Below, piece by piece: positions 6,057-12,672 of a stretch of 22,292 bases of DNA. Source of the DNA: a virus; IMG/VR virus record IMGVR_UViG_3300014492_000034, positions 1 through 22,292 of that record, one strand, 5' to 3'. The first letter of the stretch is position 1, and each line of letters starts with the position of its first letter. The notes below the pieces were generated by a model. The model was not told where the DNA came from and did no database searches. It saw only the letters and a list, made by a program, of their open reading frames with translations. The translations under genes were made by a program, and so were the position numbers.

Positions 6057-6469
6057 CACTCTTCCTCCTTCTTTAAAGCACCGACGGTGCCTGCGGCGCT
6101 CCTTCCCGGGCGCCTCCGGGTTATTTCTTCCGTAGGGCCCGTCACGGGAGCGGCGCCTATCGTTGGGAACCTCGCTTCGAGAGCCGGCACCGCTTCCGGG
6201 GGCGCACCGAACAGCTCCTTCATCGAAGCACCCTGCTCCGGATCCGCGACCGTCGTCGACTGCACCCCGAGATCCGTTCCAGTCTTGATGAGGGGCTCTC
6301 CCGGCTTCGCCGCGACCGTGTAGCGCCCCGCCGCCGAGCCCACGGCGCCCGCCGCGGCCTCGATCGTCTCGAGCAGGCGTCGGACGTCGACCCGCTCCGT
6401 CGTCTCGCCAGCGGACCTGCCGCGCTTCATCGGCGCCCTGGACACGTGGCTCCTTGTAGGCTTGGTCAT
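6056..6469 (-). CDS. Hypothetical Ala/Pro-rich protein
   Basis: 137 residues with a basic N-terminus, a helical central segment (VDVRRLLETIEAAAGAVG) and an Ala/Pro/Thr-rich, probably disordered remainder ending in KKEEE. Its stop overlaps the start of the secreted Gly-rich protein by one base and its start overlaps the preceding stop (ATGA). No family recognised. Confidence 0.6.
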   Translation of the reverse strand: MTKPTRSHVSRAPMKRGRSAGETTERVDVRRLLETIEAAAGAVGSAAGRYTVAAKPGEPLIKTGTDLGVQSTTVADPEQGASMKELFGAPPEAVPALEARFPTIGAAPVTGPTEEITRRRPGRSAAGTVGALKKEEE

Positions 6470-6639
6470 TCGTCGCTCCCTTCCCTAGGTTCGCCGGCTT
6501 CGCCGTCCGCTCGAGCTTCGGCGAGAGAAGCACTGCGGGCTCGATACGAGTTCAGCGCCGCGAAGTACGCGCGGGCCGCGGCGCTGATGAGGACCGCTGC
6601 GGACATGACGATCGCCGCGACCGCCAGCCAGTGCTCCAT
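6466..6639 (-). CDS. Small single-pass membrane protein
   Basis: 57 residues: a hydrophobic segment (residues about 4-27, rich in Ala, Val and Ile), then a basic stretch and an acidic tail, suggesting an N-out or signal-anchor topology with a cytoplasmic tail. ATG 6639 touches the stop of the upstream gene. No family recognised; phage membrane micro-proteins often act on host functions, but nothing here shows which. Confidence 0.65.
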   Translation of the reverse strand: MEHWLAVAAIVMSAAVLISAAARAYFAALNSYRARSASLAEARADGEAGEPREGSDE

Positions 6640-7142
6640 CAGCGCTGCTCCGCAGCGTCGTCCGCGGGATCGTGCCCGCCTATCCCCGCGAAGAATATCT
6701 TCGTCGCCCCCTCGGGATACGCTACCCGTTCGTCGAGGAGCAGCCGCACGTCCTGCAGCACCGCTACGGCCCGGCGTATCGTCCGCTGCGGCGCGTCGTC
6801 GTTGTAGCCGGACGTTAAGTCGTCGAGCGCGGCGTCGAGGTTGCTGTCCACGCTGTGGTCCACCGCTACGATCGTGCCGTCCGACAGCTCCTCGATGAGG
6901 GCCGGCGGGAAGAGGAGGCGCGCTATCGTCCGCAGCTTCTCGTCCGAAGAGGTCCCCGCCGGGGACCATGCTTGAACACTGTTCAAGTTTGACTGTGTTG
7001 CCTTAGATTCGTCGCCCCAAGCCCGCGCTACCTCGTTATGACCTTCAGCGCGCTCGTCGTCGACGGAGCCCATGAACGGGTCGACGAACGTTTGTCGGCG
7101 CCACTCGTGGAAGTCGTTCAGTGCGTCAGCGATCAGTCCCAT
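6639..7142 (-). CDS. Hypothetical acidic protein
   Basis: 167 residues, acidic, with a mixed helical C-terminal half (residues 70-145) containing regularly spaced Leu and Asp. The first 65 residues look loosely structured. ATG 7142 overlaps the end of regA by 17 bases, and a TTCCTTTCCT tract on the plus strand gives an AGGAAAGGAA ribosome site. No family recognised. Confidence 0.65.
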   Translation of the reverse strand: MGLIADALNDFHEWRRQTFVDPFMGSVDDERAEGHNEVARAWGDESKATQSNLNSVQAWSPAGTSSDEKLRTIARLLFPPALIEELSDGTIVAVDHSVDSNLDAALDDLTSGYNDDAPQRTIRRAVAVLQDVRLLLDERVAYPEGATKIFFAGIGGHDPADDAAEQR

Positions 7143-7569
7143 GTTCTTCCTTTCCTAGACCGCGCTCCGCGGTCCTGCTTCCCAGCGAGTGCTTAGGGAC
7201 TAAGGTCCAGTCCGCCCGCTCCCTGTAGCTTATGACCTTCAGCGCGCTCATGGGCGCCAGCTTGTCCGCGATCGCTTCGGGGTCGAGCACCCTCACCAGT
7301 CCCCACTCCTCAAGTAATAGAGCGATCCTATTCCTACGAGCTAGGTCCTCTTCGCTGATGTCGCCGGTACGGCCGTCCATGACAAAGACTTCTTTGAACG
7401 AAAGTATTGAATACCTGCCTCTTTTATGAAGCAGGTGACAGCTTTGATGTAGCTTCCTCTCCCTCGAGCTCGCTATCCCCATGCGCTGGAGCGTCTCCCT
7501 CACCCTTCCGAAGTTCTCGGGCGCGGTGAGCTCGACTTCAACACCCAGTCCGCGGAATATGTCGTCCAT
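7126..7569 (-). CDS. regA: RegA translational repressor
   Basis: 147 residues, close to T4 RegA over most of its length: an N-terminal VELTAPENFGRVRETLQRMG segment, then LHQSCHLLHKRGRYSILSFKE, MDGR, EEDLARRN and WGL, and a C-terminal VPKHSLGSRT. RegA binds near the start codons of many early phage mRNAs and blocks ribosome loading, including its own. The C-terminal 20 residues go beyond T4 RegA (122 residues as I recall). As in T4 it lies downstream of 45-44-62, though separated here by a block of small membrane-protein genes. A GC-poor hairpin lies about 30 bases before its ATG and could be part of autogenous control. Confidence 0.93.
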   Translation of the reverse strand: MDDIFRGLGVEVELTAPENFGRVRETLQRMGIASSRERKLHQSCHLLHKRGRYSILSFKEVFVMDGRTGDISEEDLARRNRIALLLEEWGLVRVLDPEAIADKLAPMSALKVISYRERADWTLVPKHSLGSRTAERGLGKEEHGTDR

Positions 7570-7597
7570 CGCCCCGCTTCTCCCGTCGGGTTGCCAT

Positions 7598-7616
7598 GGA
7601 CTCTATTTATTAGTCC
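7598..7616 (-). promoter_or_regulatory. AT-rich hairpin before regA
   Basis: On the minus strand GGACT-AATAAATAG-AGTCC forms a 5-bp stem whose loop includes the stop codon of the preceding gene. It is the only A/U-rich patch in the region and lies 29-47 bases before the regA start. RegA of T4 prefers A/U-rich targets, so this could belong to autogenous control or be an mRNA processing site. Weak evidence. Confidence 0.3.
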
Positions 7617-7852
7617 CCGCCGGGGCTGTGCGCGCCCCCGCGGCGCGTCCCCGTCTCGCGGGGGATGACGGGCACGGCGGCACGGATCTCCATCAGCGTC
7701 GCGTGGGTCTGCTTGAGGAGCTCGTTGGTGCGCTCGATCTCCCGCTTCGCGTCCTCGGCGAGCATGCACGCCCTCCCGGCGTAGTACACGAGGACGGTGC
7801 CGAAGACCAGGATCGGGCCGGTCGCCTCGGCGAAGAGGTCCCATGAATTCAT
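7610..7852 (-). CDS. Small membrane protein with coiled-coil tail
   Basis: 80 residues: a membrane segment (about residues 8-28, including ILVFGTVLVYYAG), then a heptad-like coiled coil (AEDAKREIERTNELLKQTHA) and a Pro/Gly-rich tail. The layout resembles a spanin or holin-associated protein, but no family is recognised. The start is ATG 7852; GTG 7855 directly before it overlaps the upstream stop (GTGA) and is also possible. AAGGGAAC lies upstream. Confidence 0.65.
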   Translation of the reverse strand: MNSWDLFAEATGPILVFGTVLVYYAGRACMLAEDAKREIERTNELLKQTHATLMEIRAAVPVIPRETGTRRGGAHSPGGD

Positions 7853-7953
7853 CACGGCTTCGTTCCCTTCGTCTGCGGGAGCTCGTCCGGCTTCAGCGCC
7901 CTCCTAACGAGGTACAGGTCGCCGTCCTGGACGAACTGCTTGTCATCGATCAT
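7852..7953 (-). CDS. Downstream half of a split duplicate membrane protein
   Basis: 33 residues from ATG 7953, which overlaps the stop of the 29-residue ORF before it (ATGA, 7953-7950). ATG 7965 and ATG 7990-7992 are in-frame alternatives. Its MIDDKQ...GDLYLV segment matches MVDKKL...GKLYLI in the gene at 8032-8211, whose first half is matched by the preceding ORF. So this looks like the cytoplasmic half of a duplicated gene now read in a different frame. It may be expressed by re-initiation or be a remnant. Confidence 0.5.
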   Translation of the reverse strand: MIDDKQFVQDGDLYLVRRALKPDELPQTKGTKP

Positions 7954-8039
7954 CTTGGAGCGCATGGCGGATCCCCGACCATGACTCCCCATATCCACGC
8001 CAGCCCGACGCTGGCCAGGTACCCAAAGAACTCAACCAC
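7950..8039 (-). CDS. Upstream half of a split duplicate membrane protein
   Basis: 29 residues from GTG 8039, with GGGAG upstream and an 8-base overlap with the preceding gene. The sequence is a single membrane helix beginning MVEFF, like the gene at 8032-8211; fifteen bases (TGGTTGAGTTCTTTG) are identical at the two starts. A shift of one base near 7965-7978 would fuse it with the next ORF into a full-length paralogue. Either a frameshifted duplicate or two coupled micro-proteins. Confidence 0.5.
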   Translation of the reverse strand: MVEFFGYLASVGLAWIWGVMVGDPPCAPR

Positions 8040-8211
8040 GATCGCTCTCCCTTCCTAGGTCGCTCTGCTCGGATATGAGGTACAGCTTTCCCCTCCACTC
8101 CGTCAGCTTCTTGTCCACCATTATGTGCTGCCACGAGGCTGCGGTGCCGAGGATCATCCCGACCAGCAGGCAGGCGCCTCCCCATACCAAGAACGCAAAG
8201 AACTCAACCAT
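8032..8211 (-). CDS. Small single-pass membrane protein (intact copy of a duplicate)
   Basis: 59 residues: a membrane helix (residues 3-27, beginning VEFFAFLVWGG) followed by a charged cytoplasmic tail with MVDKK and KLYLI blocks. ATG 8211 has GGGGGTGG upstream; GTG 8217 is an alternative. It overlaps the preceding gene by 8 bases, exactly as its shortened copy at 7950-8039 overlaps it. No family recognised. Confidence 0.65.
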   Translation of the reverse strand: MVEFFAFLVWGGACLLVGMILGTAASWQHIMVDKKLTEWRGKLYLISEQSDLGRESDRG

Positions 8212-8383
8212 TTCCACCCCCGAATATTATCGAGCCGACCACGATCAGCGCGGTGCCCGCGACCCACCCCGCGCTGAACTGGAGGCGCGCCTCCGCCGGC
8301 ACGTACCTTGCCGCGAACTCCTGCGCAGCGAAGTATACCGCGGCGCACGCCAATACCCACAGAAAGAATACACCGATGCTCAT
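8204..8383 (-). CDS. Small membrane protein, two TM segments
   Basis: 59 residues: helix one from residue 4 to about 21 (GVFFLWVLACAAVYFAA), a charged loop (QEFAARYVPAEARLQ), and helix two from about 38 to 55 (GWVAGTALIVVGSIIFGG). The start overlaps the preceding stop (ATGA, 8383-8380). The hairpin-like layout resembles small holins, but the place in an early operon argues against certainty. Confidence 0.65.
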   Translation of the reverse strand: MSIGVFFLWVLACAAVYFAAQEFAARYVPAEARLQFSAGWVAGTALIVVGSIIFGGGNG

Positions 8384-8550
8384 CGCAGCGCCTCCAGCCT
8401 CTCGAGGAGCGCTCGGAATCGAGGGAGCTCCTCCGCGTATATCCCCGTCAGACCCATCTCAGCCTCGACGACCTCGTACCGAAGGATAACTGTCTTCAGC
8501 GACCGAACGAGGTCCTCGACCTCCGTGTCGTCTACGCTCAGCCACTTCAC
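8380..8550 (-). CDS. Hypothetical helical small protein
   Basis: 56 residues from GTG 8550, with GGAGGG six bases upstream and a GTGA overlap with the previous stop. It is almost wholly amphipathic helix with Leu, Val, Glu and Arg in heptad-like spacing, so a coiled-coil dimer is likely. No family recognised. Confidence 0.65.
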   Translation of the reverse strand: MKWLSVDDTEVEDLVRSLKTVILRYEVVEAEMGLTGIYAEELPRFRALLERLEALR

Positions 8551-8759
8551 CTCGATCCCTCCGTCCGCTGCCGCTGCAGCTCCCGCGACATGGGTGATCC
8601 CGGGTCCCTCAGCTGACCCTCGCGGTACATGTCGCCGGCCGTAAAGAAGGCGCCGACGAACACCAACACCCCGAGGACGAAAGCTGCGAGGAGCAGGAAC
8701 CGCAGGAGTCCCGGGAACACCAGCGCGAGCAGTATCAATGCGAGCAGGACGACTATCAT
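8547..8759 (-). CDS. Small membrane protein, two TM segments
   Basis: 70 residues; the first 40 are almost entirely Leu, Val, Ala and Phe and form two closely spaced membrane helices, followed by a basic soluble tail. ATG 8759 comes two bases after the preceding stop. It is the first of a run of small membrane proteins reaching to 7610. No family recognised. Confidence 0.7.
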   Translation of the reverse strand: MIVVLLALILLALVFPGLLRFLLLAAFVLGVLVFVGAFFTAGDMYREGQLRDPGSPMSRELQRQRTEGSR

Positions 8760-8760
8760 T

Positions 8761-9174
8761 TCAACCCGTTCCCTTCTTTTTTATAGGTCGAACGACCCTC
8801 CAATTGTTGGAGATGAGCTCCTCCGAATCGGGGTCCTCGTTCGCGAAGTACTTCTTAGCCTCCCGACGTATCTCCTCCGGATCCTTGATCCTCTTATCGA
8901 GCGTCGCGTACAGGGAGTGGTTGAGATTGCCGGCGACGGCGTCGCGCGCGTATACCGTATTGTGCCTCTCCGGAGGGAAGAGCTCCAGCTTTGGGTGTCC
9001 GCGCCTGTAGGCGTAGCTGAACTCATAGGGCAGCTCCTTCCCCGTCGCGCGCCTGCATTCGTCGGCGTATATGGGATGAACGAATTTGTACCGCGCCGCC
9101 TTGGACTGGTGCGAGAATACTACGGAACCCCGCTTCAACGAATTTGGGTACGACACGTGCACGGCTATCGTCAC
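8761..9174 (-). CDS. Hypothetical protein
   Basis: 137 residues from GTG 9174, which overlaps the previous stop (GTGA); longer upstream starts are rejected because they would run into the preceding gene. The product is basic, rich in Tyr, Arg and Lys, with an initial beta-strand (TIAVHVSYP) and a Lys-rich end (RPIKKKGTG). No family recognised. Confidence 0.7.
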   Translation of the reverse strand: MTIAVHVSYPNSLKRGSVVFSHQSKAARYKFVHPIYADECRRATGKELPYEFSYAYRRGHPKLELFPPERHNTVYARDAVAGNLNHSLYATLDKRIKDPEEIRREAKKYFANEDPDSEELISNNWRVVRPIKKKGTG

Positions 9175-9362
9175 TCGAGCCCCTCCATCGCTTCCCGCAG
9201 CAGAGCCTCGCGCTGCTCGGGCCAATACGTCGGCTGCTCAAGGAACGACCGCACCAGCCCCTCGATGGCGGACTCGTTCAGCCTTCCGGCCATCGCGGCG
9301 TCCTGCAGCTCCTGCGCGTAGGCGCATACCCGCGCCCTGCACGTATCCAGGTGCCCGCTCAC
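9171..9362 (-). CDS. Hypothetical helical protein
   Basis: 63 residues from GTG 9362 (GTGA overlap with the stop of gene 62). Helical, with Cys8 and Cys13 and acidic ends. It lies directly downstream of the small clamp-loader subunit. No family recognised. Confidence 0.65.
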   Translation of the reverse strand: MSGHLDTCRARVCAYAQELQDAAMAGRLNESAIEGLVRSFLEQPTYWPEQREALLREAMEGLE

Positions 9363-9739
9363 TTCATACCCTCCATCGAGGTGCGGAGCTCAGCGAGCTG
9401 CGCGTCCGTCATGCACCGCAGCGCCTGTCGCGCCGACGACCTGCCCATGCCGAGGGCCCTCGACACCGACTCAGCGTCCGCATCGAGGACCGGCTTCGCC
9501 CACTTCGTCCTCCGTCCCGGACCCCGCAGGGCCCCGCGGTAGTAGGCCGCTGCCATCTCGGGATCCAAGAGGGGATAGGCGTTCATGCGGTTGGCCGAGA
9601 GCACGGCGCCCTTGTCGTAGGACAGGGCGCGGTTGACGAGGAAAGGGTTGTACGCCCTGACAGCCTCGGGATCGCCCTCGCGGGGATCGCCCCGCCCGGT
9701 GCGGATGTACTCCAGCCAGCTCCATACCGTTGCGGTCAC
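9359..9739 (-). CDS. 62: Clamp-loader small subunit, T4 gp62-like
   Basis: 126 residues. It matches the gp62 pattern of T4-like phages: an NPFLVNRALSY block (about residues 31-41), an ANRMNAYPLLDP segment, AYYRGALRGPGRRTKWAKP, and a C-terminal helix-rich region. gp62 joins four gp44 subunits to open the gp45 ring and load it onto DNA. It is shorter than T4 gp62 (187 residues as I recall), as in other distant T4-like phages. GTG 9739 is chosen because of GGAGGAAG upstream and the GTGA overlap with the previous stop. It is separated from 44 by an extra gene, unlike in T4. Confidence 0.85.
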   Translation of the reverse strand: MTATVWSWLEYIRTGRGDPREGDPEAVRAYNPFLVNRALSYDKGAVLSANRMNAYPLLDPEMAAAYYRGALRGPGRRTKWAKPVLDADAESVSRALGMGRSSARQALRCMTDAQLAELRTSMEGMK

Positions 9740-10317
9740 AGCTTCCTCCGCTTGAAGGGGCACACCCACTCCTGGAACCAGAAGCCGCGCGCGTCAACCG
9801 TATAGTTCCCGGGAACGTCGAGCGGAAGCTGGGACGGTAGGACGACGCGCGCTACGGGTTGACCATCCGCGATCCAACCATTGGCCAGCACCGCTCGGCG
9901 CAGCTCGTCGTAGTCCGAGAGCTGCCCGATCGCTACCGACATGCGCTCGACGCTCTCGGACTCGACAAAGTCCTCAACTTTCTCGAAGACGATCCCGCTC
10001 CGCCAGGCGTCCGAGAAGCTGTCGTACCTCTCGCGGTGCTTCCACCCGTCGGCGATCATGGCGTGCTCGATCACCTGGAAGTCTTTCTCCGTCACCGCCT
10101 TGACGGTCACGCTTTGCTTTATTCTGTGCGTCTTGGGAGGCTCCCGCTTGATCGGGAGCGGTTCGGCGGCGCGCTCGATCGCGCGCTTGAACAGCCAGAG
10201 GTTCTGAGCCACATGGGTCAGTTCCCAGCCCTCCCTGCCCATGGAGCTGAGCCACGTCTGGTAGTTCAACCCAGGTGGGTAGTTGTACGCTACCTTGTAT
10301 TCCCAGTAGGTCGTCAT
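9736..10317 (-). CDS. DUF4177-like protein between clamp-loader genes
   Basis: 193 residues from ATG 10317, overlapping the stop of gene 44 (ATGA). The first 45 residues have the DUF4177 pattern: WEYKVAY, then a LSSMGREGWELTHV block and FKRAIER. A linker rich in Pro and Lys leads to a second part (residues 75-193) with alternating strands and helices and a Trp/Phe-rich end. The function of DUF4177 is unknown. Its position between the two clamp-loader genes, coupled to both, suggests it is made with them, but no interaction is shown. Confidence 0.65.
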   Translation of the reverse strand: MTTYWEYKVAYNYPPGLNYQTWLSSMGREGWELTHVAQNLWLFKRAIERAAEPLPIKREPPKTHRIKQSVTVKAVTEKDFQVIEHAMIADGWKHRERYDSFSDAWRSGIVFEKVEDFVESESVERMSVAIGQLSDYDELRRAVLANGWIADGQPVARVVLPSQLPLDVPGNYTVDARGFWFQEWVCPFKRRKL

Positions 10318-11258
10318 TTCTTGAACTCCGTGTCGATCATTATCTCCACACACATCGCAGCGGTGTTGATCTCCTGGTCCACCACCCGCGCCGCCATATC
10401 TTGATATTTGGCCAGGATCAACACCAGTTGTGGGACGGATTGGGGGGTCATCAGGTCCGAGGCCCGGTCGTAGAGGGCCCTCACCAAGCCCGAGGAATCG
10501 CCGTCCAAGTTAACTCCAATCCATCGCCTGCACCCCGTAAAGTCTCTGTCCCTCAGGTATCCCCAGAGCTCGTCCACGTTGGTCCTCGCCCTCGCGAGGA
10601 CGCCCGAGTCTATCCGCCCGGTCTCCTTGGAGTATGCCTGGAGCTCGTTGAGGACGCGTCGCCAATCGGGATAGTACCGCACGATGACTTCGGCGACCGC
10701 GGCTACCTCGTACTGCACCCCCTCGGCGTGGAGTATCTCGTGGAGCTTCTTGAGGAACTCGGACGCCAGCTTCTTCGACTCCGCCTTCGTGGGCTTGAAG
10801 TCGATAACGGCGCAGCGACTCTGCAGCGCTGGGATGATGCGGTCGCGATAGTTCGCGGTTAGTATGAACGAAGCGTTTTGCGAGAACTCCTCCATGAACG
10901 AGCGGAGAGCCGGCTGTGTCAACGGCGTGAGGTAGTCGGACTCGTCGAGTATGATATATTTTCGGCCCCCCGTCAGCGACACGGACGAGCAGTAGCACTG
11001 GATGTCTGTGCGCAGGGTGTCGATGTTTCCATGCAGCGAGGCGTTGATAACGATGTAGTCGGCGCCTATCTCCTCCACCATGGCTCGAGCCGCGGTCGTC
11101 TTACCGACACCGGACGATCCCACGAACAACATATGGGGAACGTCTCGCTCGTCAACGAGCTTCTGCAGCGTCGCTTTCAAGCGCGTCGGAAGGACGCACT
11201 CGCTTATCTTCTTGGGTCGATACTTCTGCGCCCAGATCACGTCGTTGAGGATCACCAA
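10314..11258 (-). CDS. 44: Clamp-loader ATPase large subunit, T4 gp44-like
   Basis: 314 residues, an AAA+ ATPase of the T4 gp44 / RFC type. Walker A is GSSGVGKT (residues 47-54), Walker B IILDESD (102-108), sensor 1 in ILTAN (132-136) and the SRC arginine-finger motif at 147-149. QKYRPKKISECVLP at the start and TPQSV near residue 270 are typical of gp44. It drives ATP-dependent loading of the sliding clamp with gp62. The start is TTG 11258 or, three bases on, GTG 11255; AAGGAG lies upstream of both. It follows the winged-helix-like gene after 12 bases and shares that gene's promoter. Confidence 0.95.
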   Translation of the reverse strand: MVILNDVIWAQKYRPKKISECVLPTRLKATLQKLVDERDVPHMLFVGSSGVGKTTAARAMVEEIGADYIVINASLHGNIDTLRTDIQCYCSSVSLTGGRKYIILDESDYLTPLTQPALRSFMEEFSQNASFILTANYRDRIIPALQSRCAVIDFKPTKAESKKLASEFLKKLHEILHAEGVQYEVAAVAEVIVRYYPDWRRVLNELQAYSKETGRIDSGVLARARTNVDELWGYLRDRDFTGCRRWIGVNLDGDSSGLVRALYDRASDLMTPQSVPQLVLILAKYQDMAARVVDQEINTAAMCVEIMIDTEFKK

Positions 11259-11270
11259 GGAAGCTCCTTG

Positions 11271-11675
11271 TTAGTAAGGGGGAAGCTTCCAATCGCGCAG
11301 GGACGACTCTCGGAGCTCGCGCGGCGGAAGCTCGTAGACCCCGCAGCCCCTGGCAATGACGCAGGTAGCGCCTCCGCGGGAGACGGGCATTGCCATTTTA
11401 TAGATGTAGCTTTCCAGCGTGCTTGGGGATCCATCGACCTCCCATCCCATTCTCCCTACATCCTTCAGGGAGATTTCGTCCCCGGGCCAGGCGATAAGCT
11501 TTTCGATGAAGCGGCCAATAACCGTGTTGGAGCGCGACTTCGGCTCCGTCGCGGCCCGCGGCGTTATGTAGGGCTTCTCGATCGCGATGTGCGTTCCGTT
11601 GAGGAGGCCCTGGATCGAAGCTAACAGCTCGCGGTCAGCTTGGTGGCCGGTGTCGAAGTTTATGGTAACCTGCAT
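11271..11675 (-). CDS. Putative winged-helix DNA-binding protein
   Basis: 134 residues from ATG 11675, preceded by AAGGAG. The second half (about residues 48-125) resembles the OmpR-type winged helix: a helix with FIEKLIAWPG, an ISLKDVGRMGWEVDG turn, a STLESYIYKMAMPV recognition-helix-like stretch, and VIARGCGVYEL, which echoes the TVRGVGYRL wing. The likeness is by pattern only. It is the first gene after a strong promoter and lies between the clamp region and the clamp loader, a plausible place for an early regulator. It may instead be an unrelated phage protein. Confidence 0.45.
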   Translation of the reverse strand: MQVTINFDTGHQADRELLASIQGLLNGTHIAIEKPYITPRAATEPKSRSNTVIGRFIEKLIAWPGDEISLKDVGRMGWEVDGSPSTLESYIYKMAMPVSRGGATCVIARGCGVYELPPRELRESSLRDWKLPPY

Positions 11676-11700
11676 GTTCGCTCTCCTTGATCTATTGTAT

Positions 11701-11729
11701 ATTCTATCCCACTCCGCGACCCGTGTCAA
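11701..11729 (-). promoter_or_regulatory. Sigma-70-type promoter for the clamp-loader operon
   Basis: On the minus strand TTGACA (11729-11724), 17 bases, TAGAAT (11706-11701). Transcription should begin near 11693, some 18 bases before ATG 11675. The -35 box overlaps the stop of the preceding gene, so genes 44, 62 and regA can be transcribed both from here and by read-through. Confidence 0.88.
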
Positions 11730-11935
11730 CCGTTGGCGAGCGCGAACGGCGCGGTGAACCCCATCGCGGGCTCCCCAGGCTCGCCGCCGAGGAGGAACGC
11801 CACCATGGGTACGCGGGTCTCAGGGTGCAGGAACTCGCGGACCAGTACCATGCCGGTGCTGGTGCGGTGCGATCCGAATACTTCGTCGACCTGCTCCTTG
11901 GTGGCCAGCTCGGTGAACTCTAGTTCGATCCTCAT
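11726..11935 (-). CDS. Hypothetical small protein
   Basis: 69 residues from ATG 11935 (ATGA overlap with the previous stop). Strand-rich: MRIELEFTEL, MVLVREFL and MVAFLLGG segments suggest a small beta-sheet fold with one helix. Its 3' end holds the -35 box of the next promoter. No family recognised. Confidence 0.65.
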   Translation of the reverse strand: MRIELEFTELATKEQVDEVFGSHRTSTGMVLVREFLHPETRVPMVAFLLGGEPGEPAMGFTAPFALANG

Positions 11936-12216
11936 ATGTGCTCCCTTCCGTCTAGGCCGTCCTCGAGGACCCTCCTCTTCGCGGCGACGGCGTCCATCGC
12001 TGCCTGCGTGAGCTCTGTCGCCGGCTTTGGATCGCCCCAGCCGATCACCACGCAGCCGAACGTCCTTCCCCGATCCATCTCCTCGAGCACCCCAAGGGGG
12101 ATCTCCACCAGCGGCTCCACGAACGACATCTCGGGAGGCATGGCGCGGACGCCGTACCACATGAGCCTGGTGCCGACGTACAGCCGCGCCCGAGTGAACC
12201 AATCGATCTTAGACAT
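11932..12216 (-). CDS. Hypothetical protein
   Basis: 94 residues. The middle part contains a Pro- and Glu-rich stretch (VEPLVEIPLGVLEEMDRG) followed by a strand (FGCVVIGWGD) and a helix (AAMDAVAAKRRVLEDG). The start overlaps the preceding gene by 8 bases. No family recognised. Confidence 0.65.
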   Translation of the reverse strand: MSKIDWFTRARLYVGTRLMWYGVRAMPPEMSFVEPLVEIPLGVLEEMDRGRTFGCVVIGWGDPKPATELTQAAMDAVAAKRRVLEDGLDGREHI

Positions 12217-12466
12217 CGGAAGCCTTCCGTGTTCGAGTGTAGTCTCGGGAGCGCTCCTTCGCGTACGCCGCGAGTCGCGGGCCGGGCCACACCGTATGAA
12301 CGGTCCAGCCGATGGAGAATCCAGCGGCGTCCAGCGGGGCGCCGAGGAAGTCGTCGATGAGCCTTACCGGTTCGCCCACGACCGCCCGCTCTGTGGGTAT
12401 CCACGCGTGGTACCTCTCGCTGCCGCGGGCCATGAGGCACTCAGTCACCGTGTAGTCTTGAGCCAT
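12209..12466 (-). CDS. Hypothetical protein
   Basis: 85 residues from ATG 12466, touching the stop of the preceding gene. It contains a strand-rich centre (SIGWTVHTVWPGP) and a basic helix near the end (AAYAKERSRDYTRTRK). No family recognised. Confidence 0.65.
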   Translation of the reverse strand: MAQDYTVTECLMARGSERYHAWIPTERAVVGEPVRLIDDFLGAPLDAAGFSIGWTVHTVWPGPRLAAYAKERSRDYTRTRKASDV

Positions 12467-12672
12467 TATCGTACGTCCGCTTCCGTGCTTACCGTGATCC
12501 CGTAGTCCTCGGGCTTAAAGACGAGCCGCATCTCCTCGCGCATCGAGCGCATTACGACGCCCACGTCGTGGAGCTCCTCCATGAGGATGCCCTCCGCGGT
12601 CTCGAGCTCGGTGTAGGTAGCGCCGCGGAAGCGCCCCAATTTACGAGGCTCTATGTCCCTCAGGCTCTTCAT
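12466..12672 (-). CDS. Hypothetical small protein
   Basis: 68 residues directly after the clamp gene, with ATG 12672 overlapping the clamp's stop (ATGA). A basic N-terminus leads into a long Glu/Met-rich helix (about residues 22-50). The position next to the clamp is reminiscent of T4 rpbA, which neighbours gene 45, but no sequence likeness to RpbA is seen. Confidence 0.65.
   Translation of the reverse strand: MKSLRDIEPRKLGRFRGATYTELETAEGILMEELHDVGVVMRSMREEMRLVFKPEDYGITVSTEADVR

Larger units (their letters stand above)
7852..8211 (-). repeat. Tandem duplication of a small membrane-protein gene
   Basis: The intact copy is 8032-8211. The second copy is 7852-8039, split into two overlapping ORFs. 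Evidence: identical TGGTTGAGTTCTTTG at both starts, MVEFF openings, a membrane helix ending in MILG or VMVG, then M(V/I)DxK and (K/D)LYL(I/V) in the same order and spacing, and the same 8-base overlap with the gene before. Confidence 0.65.
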
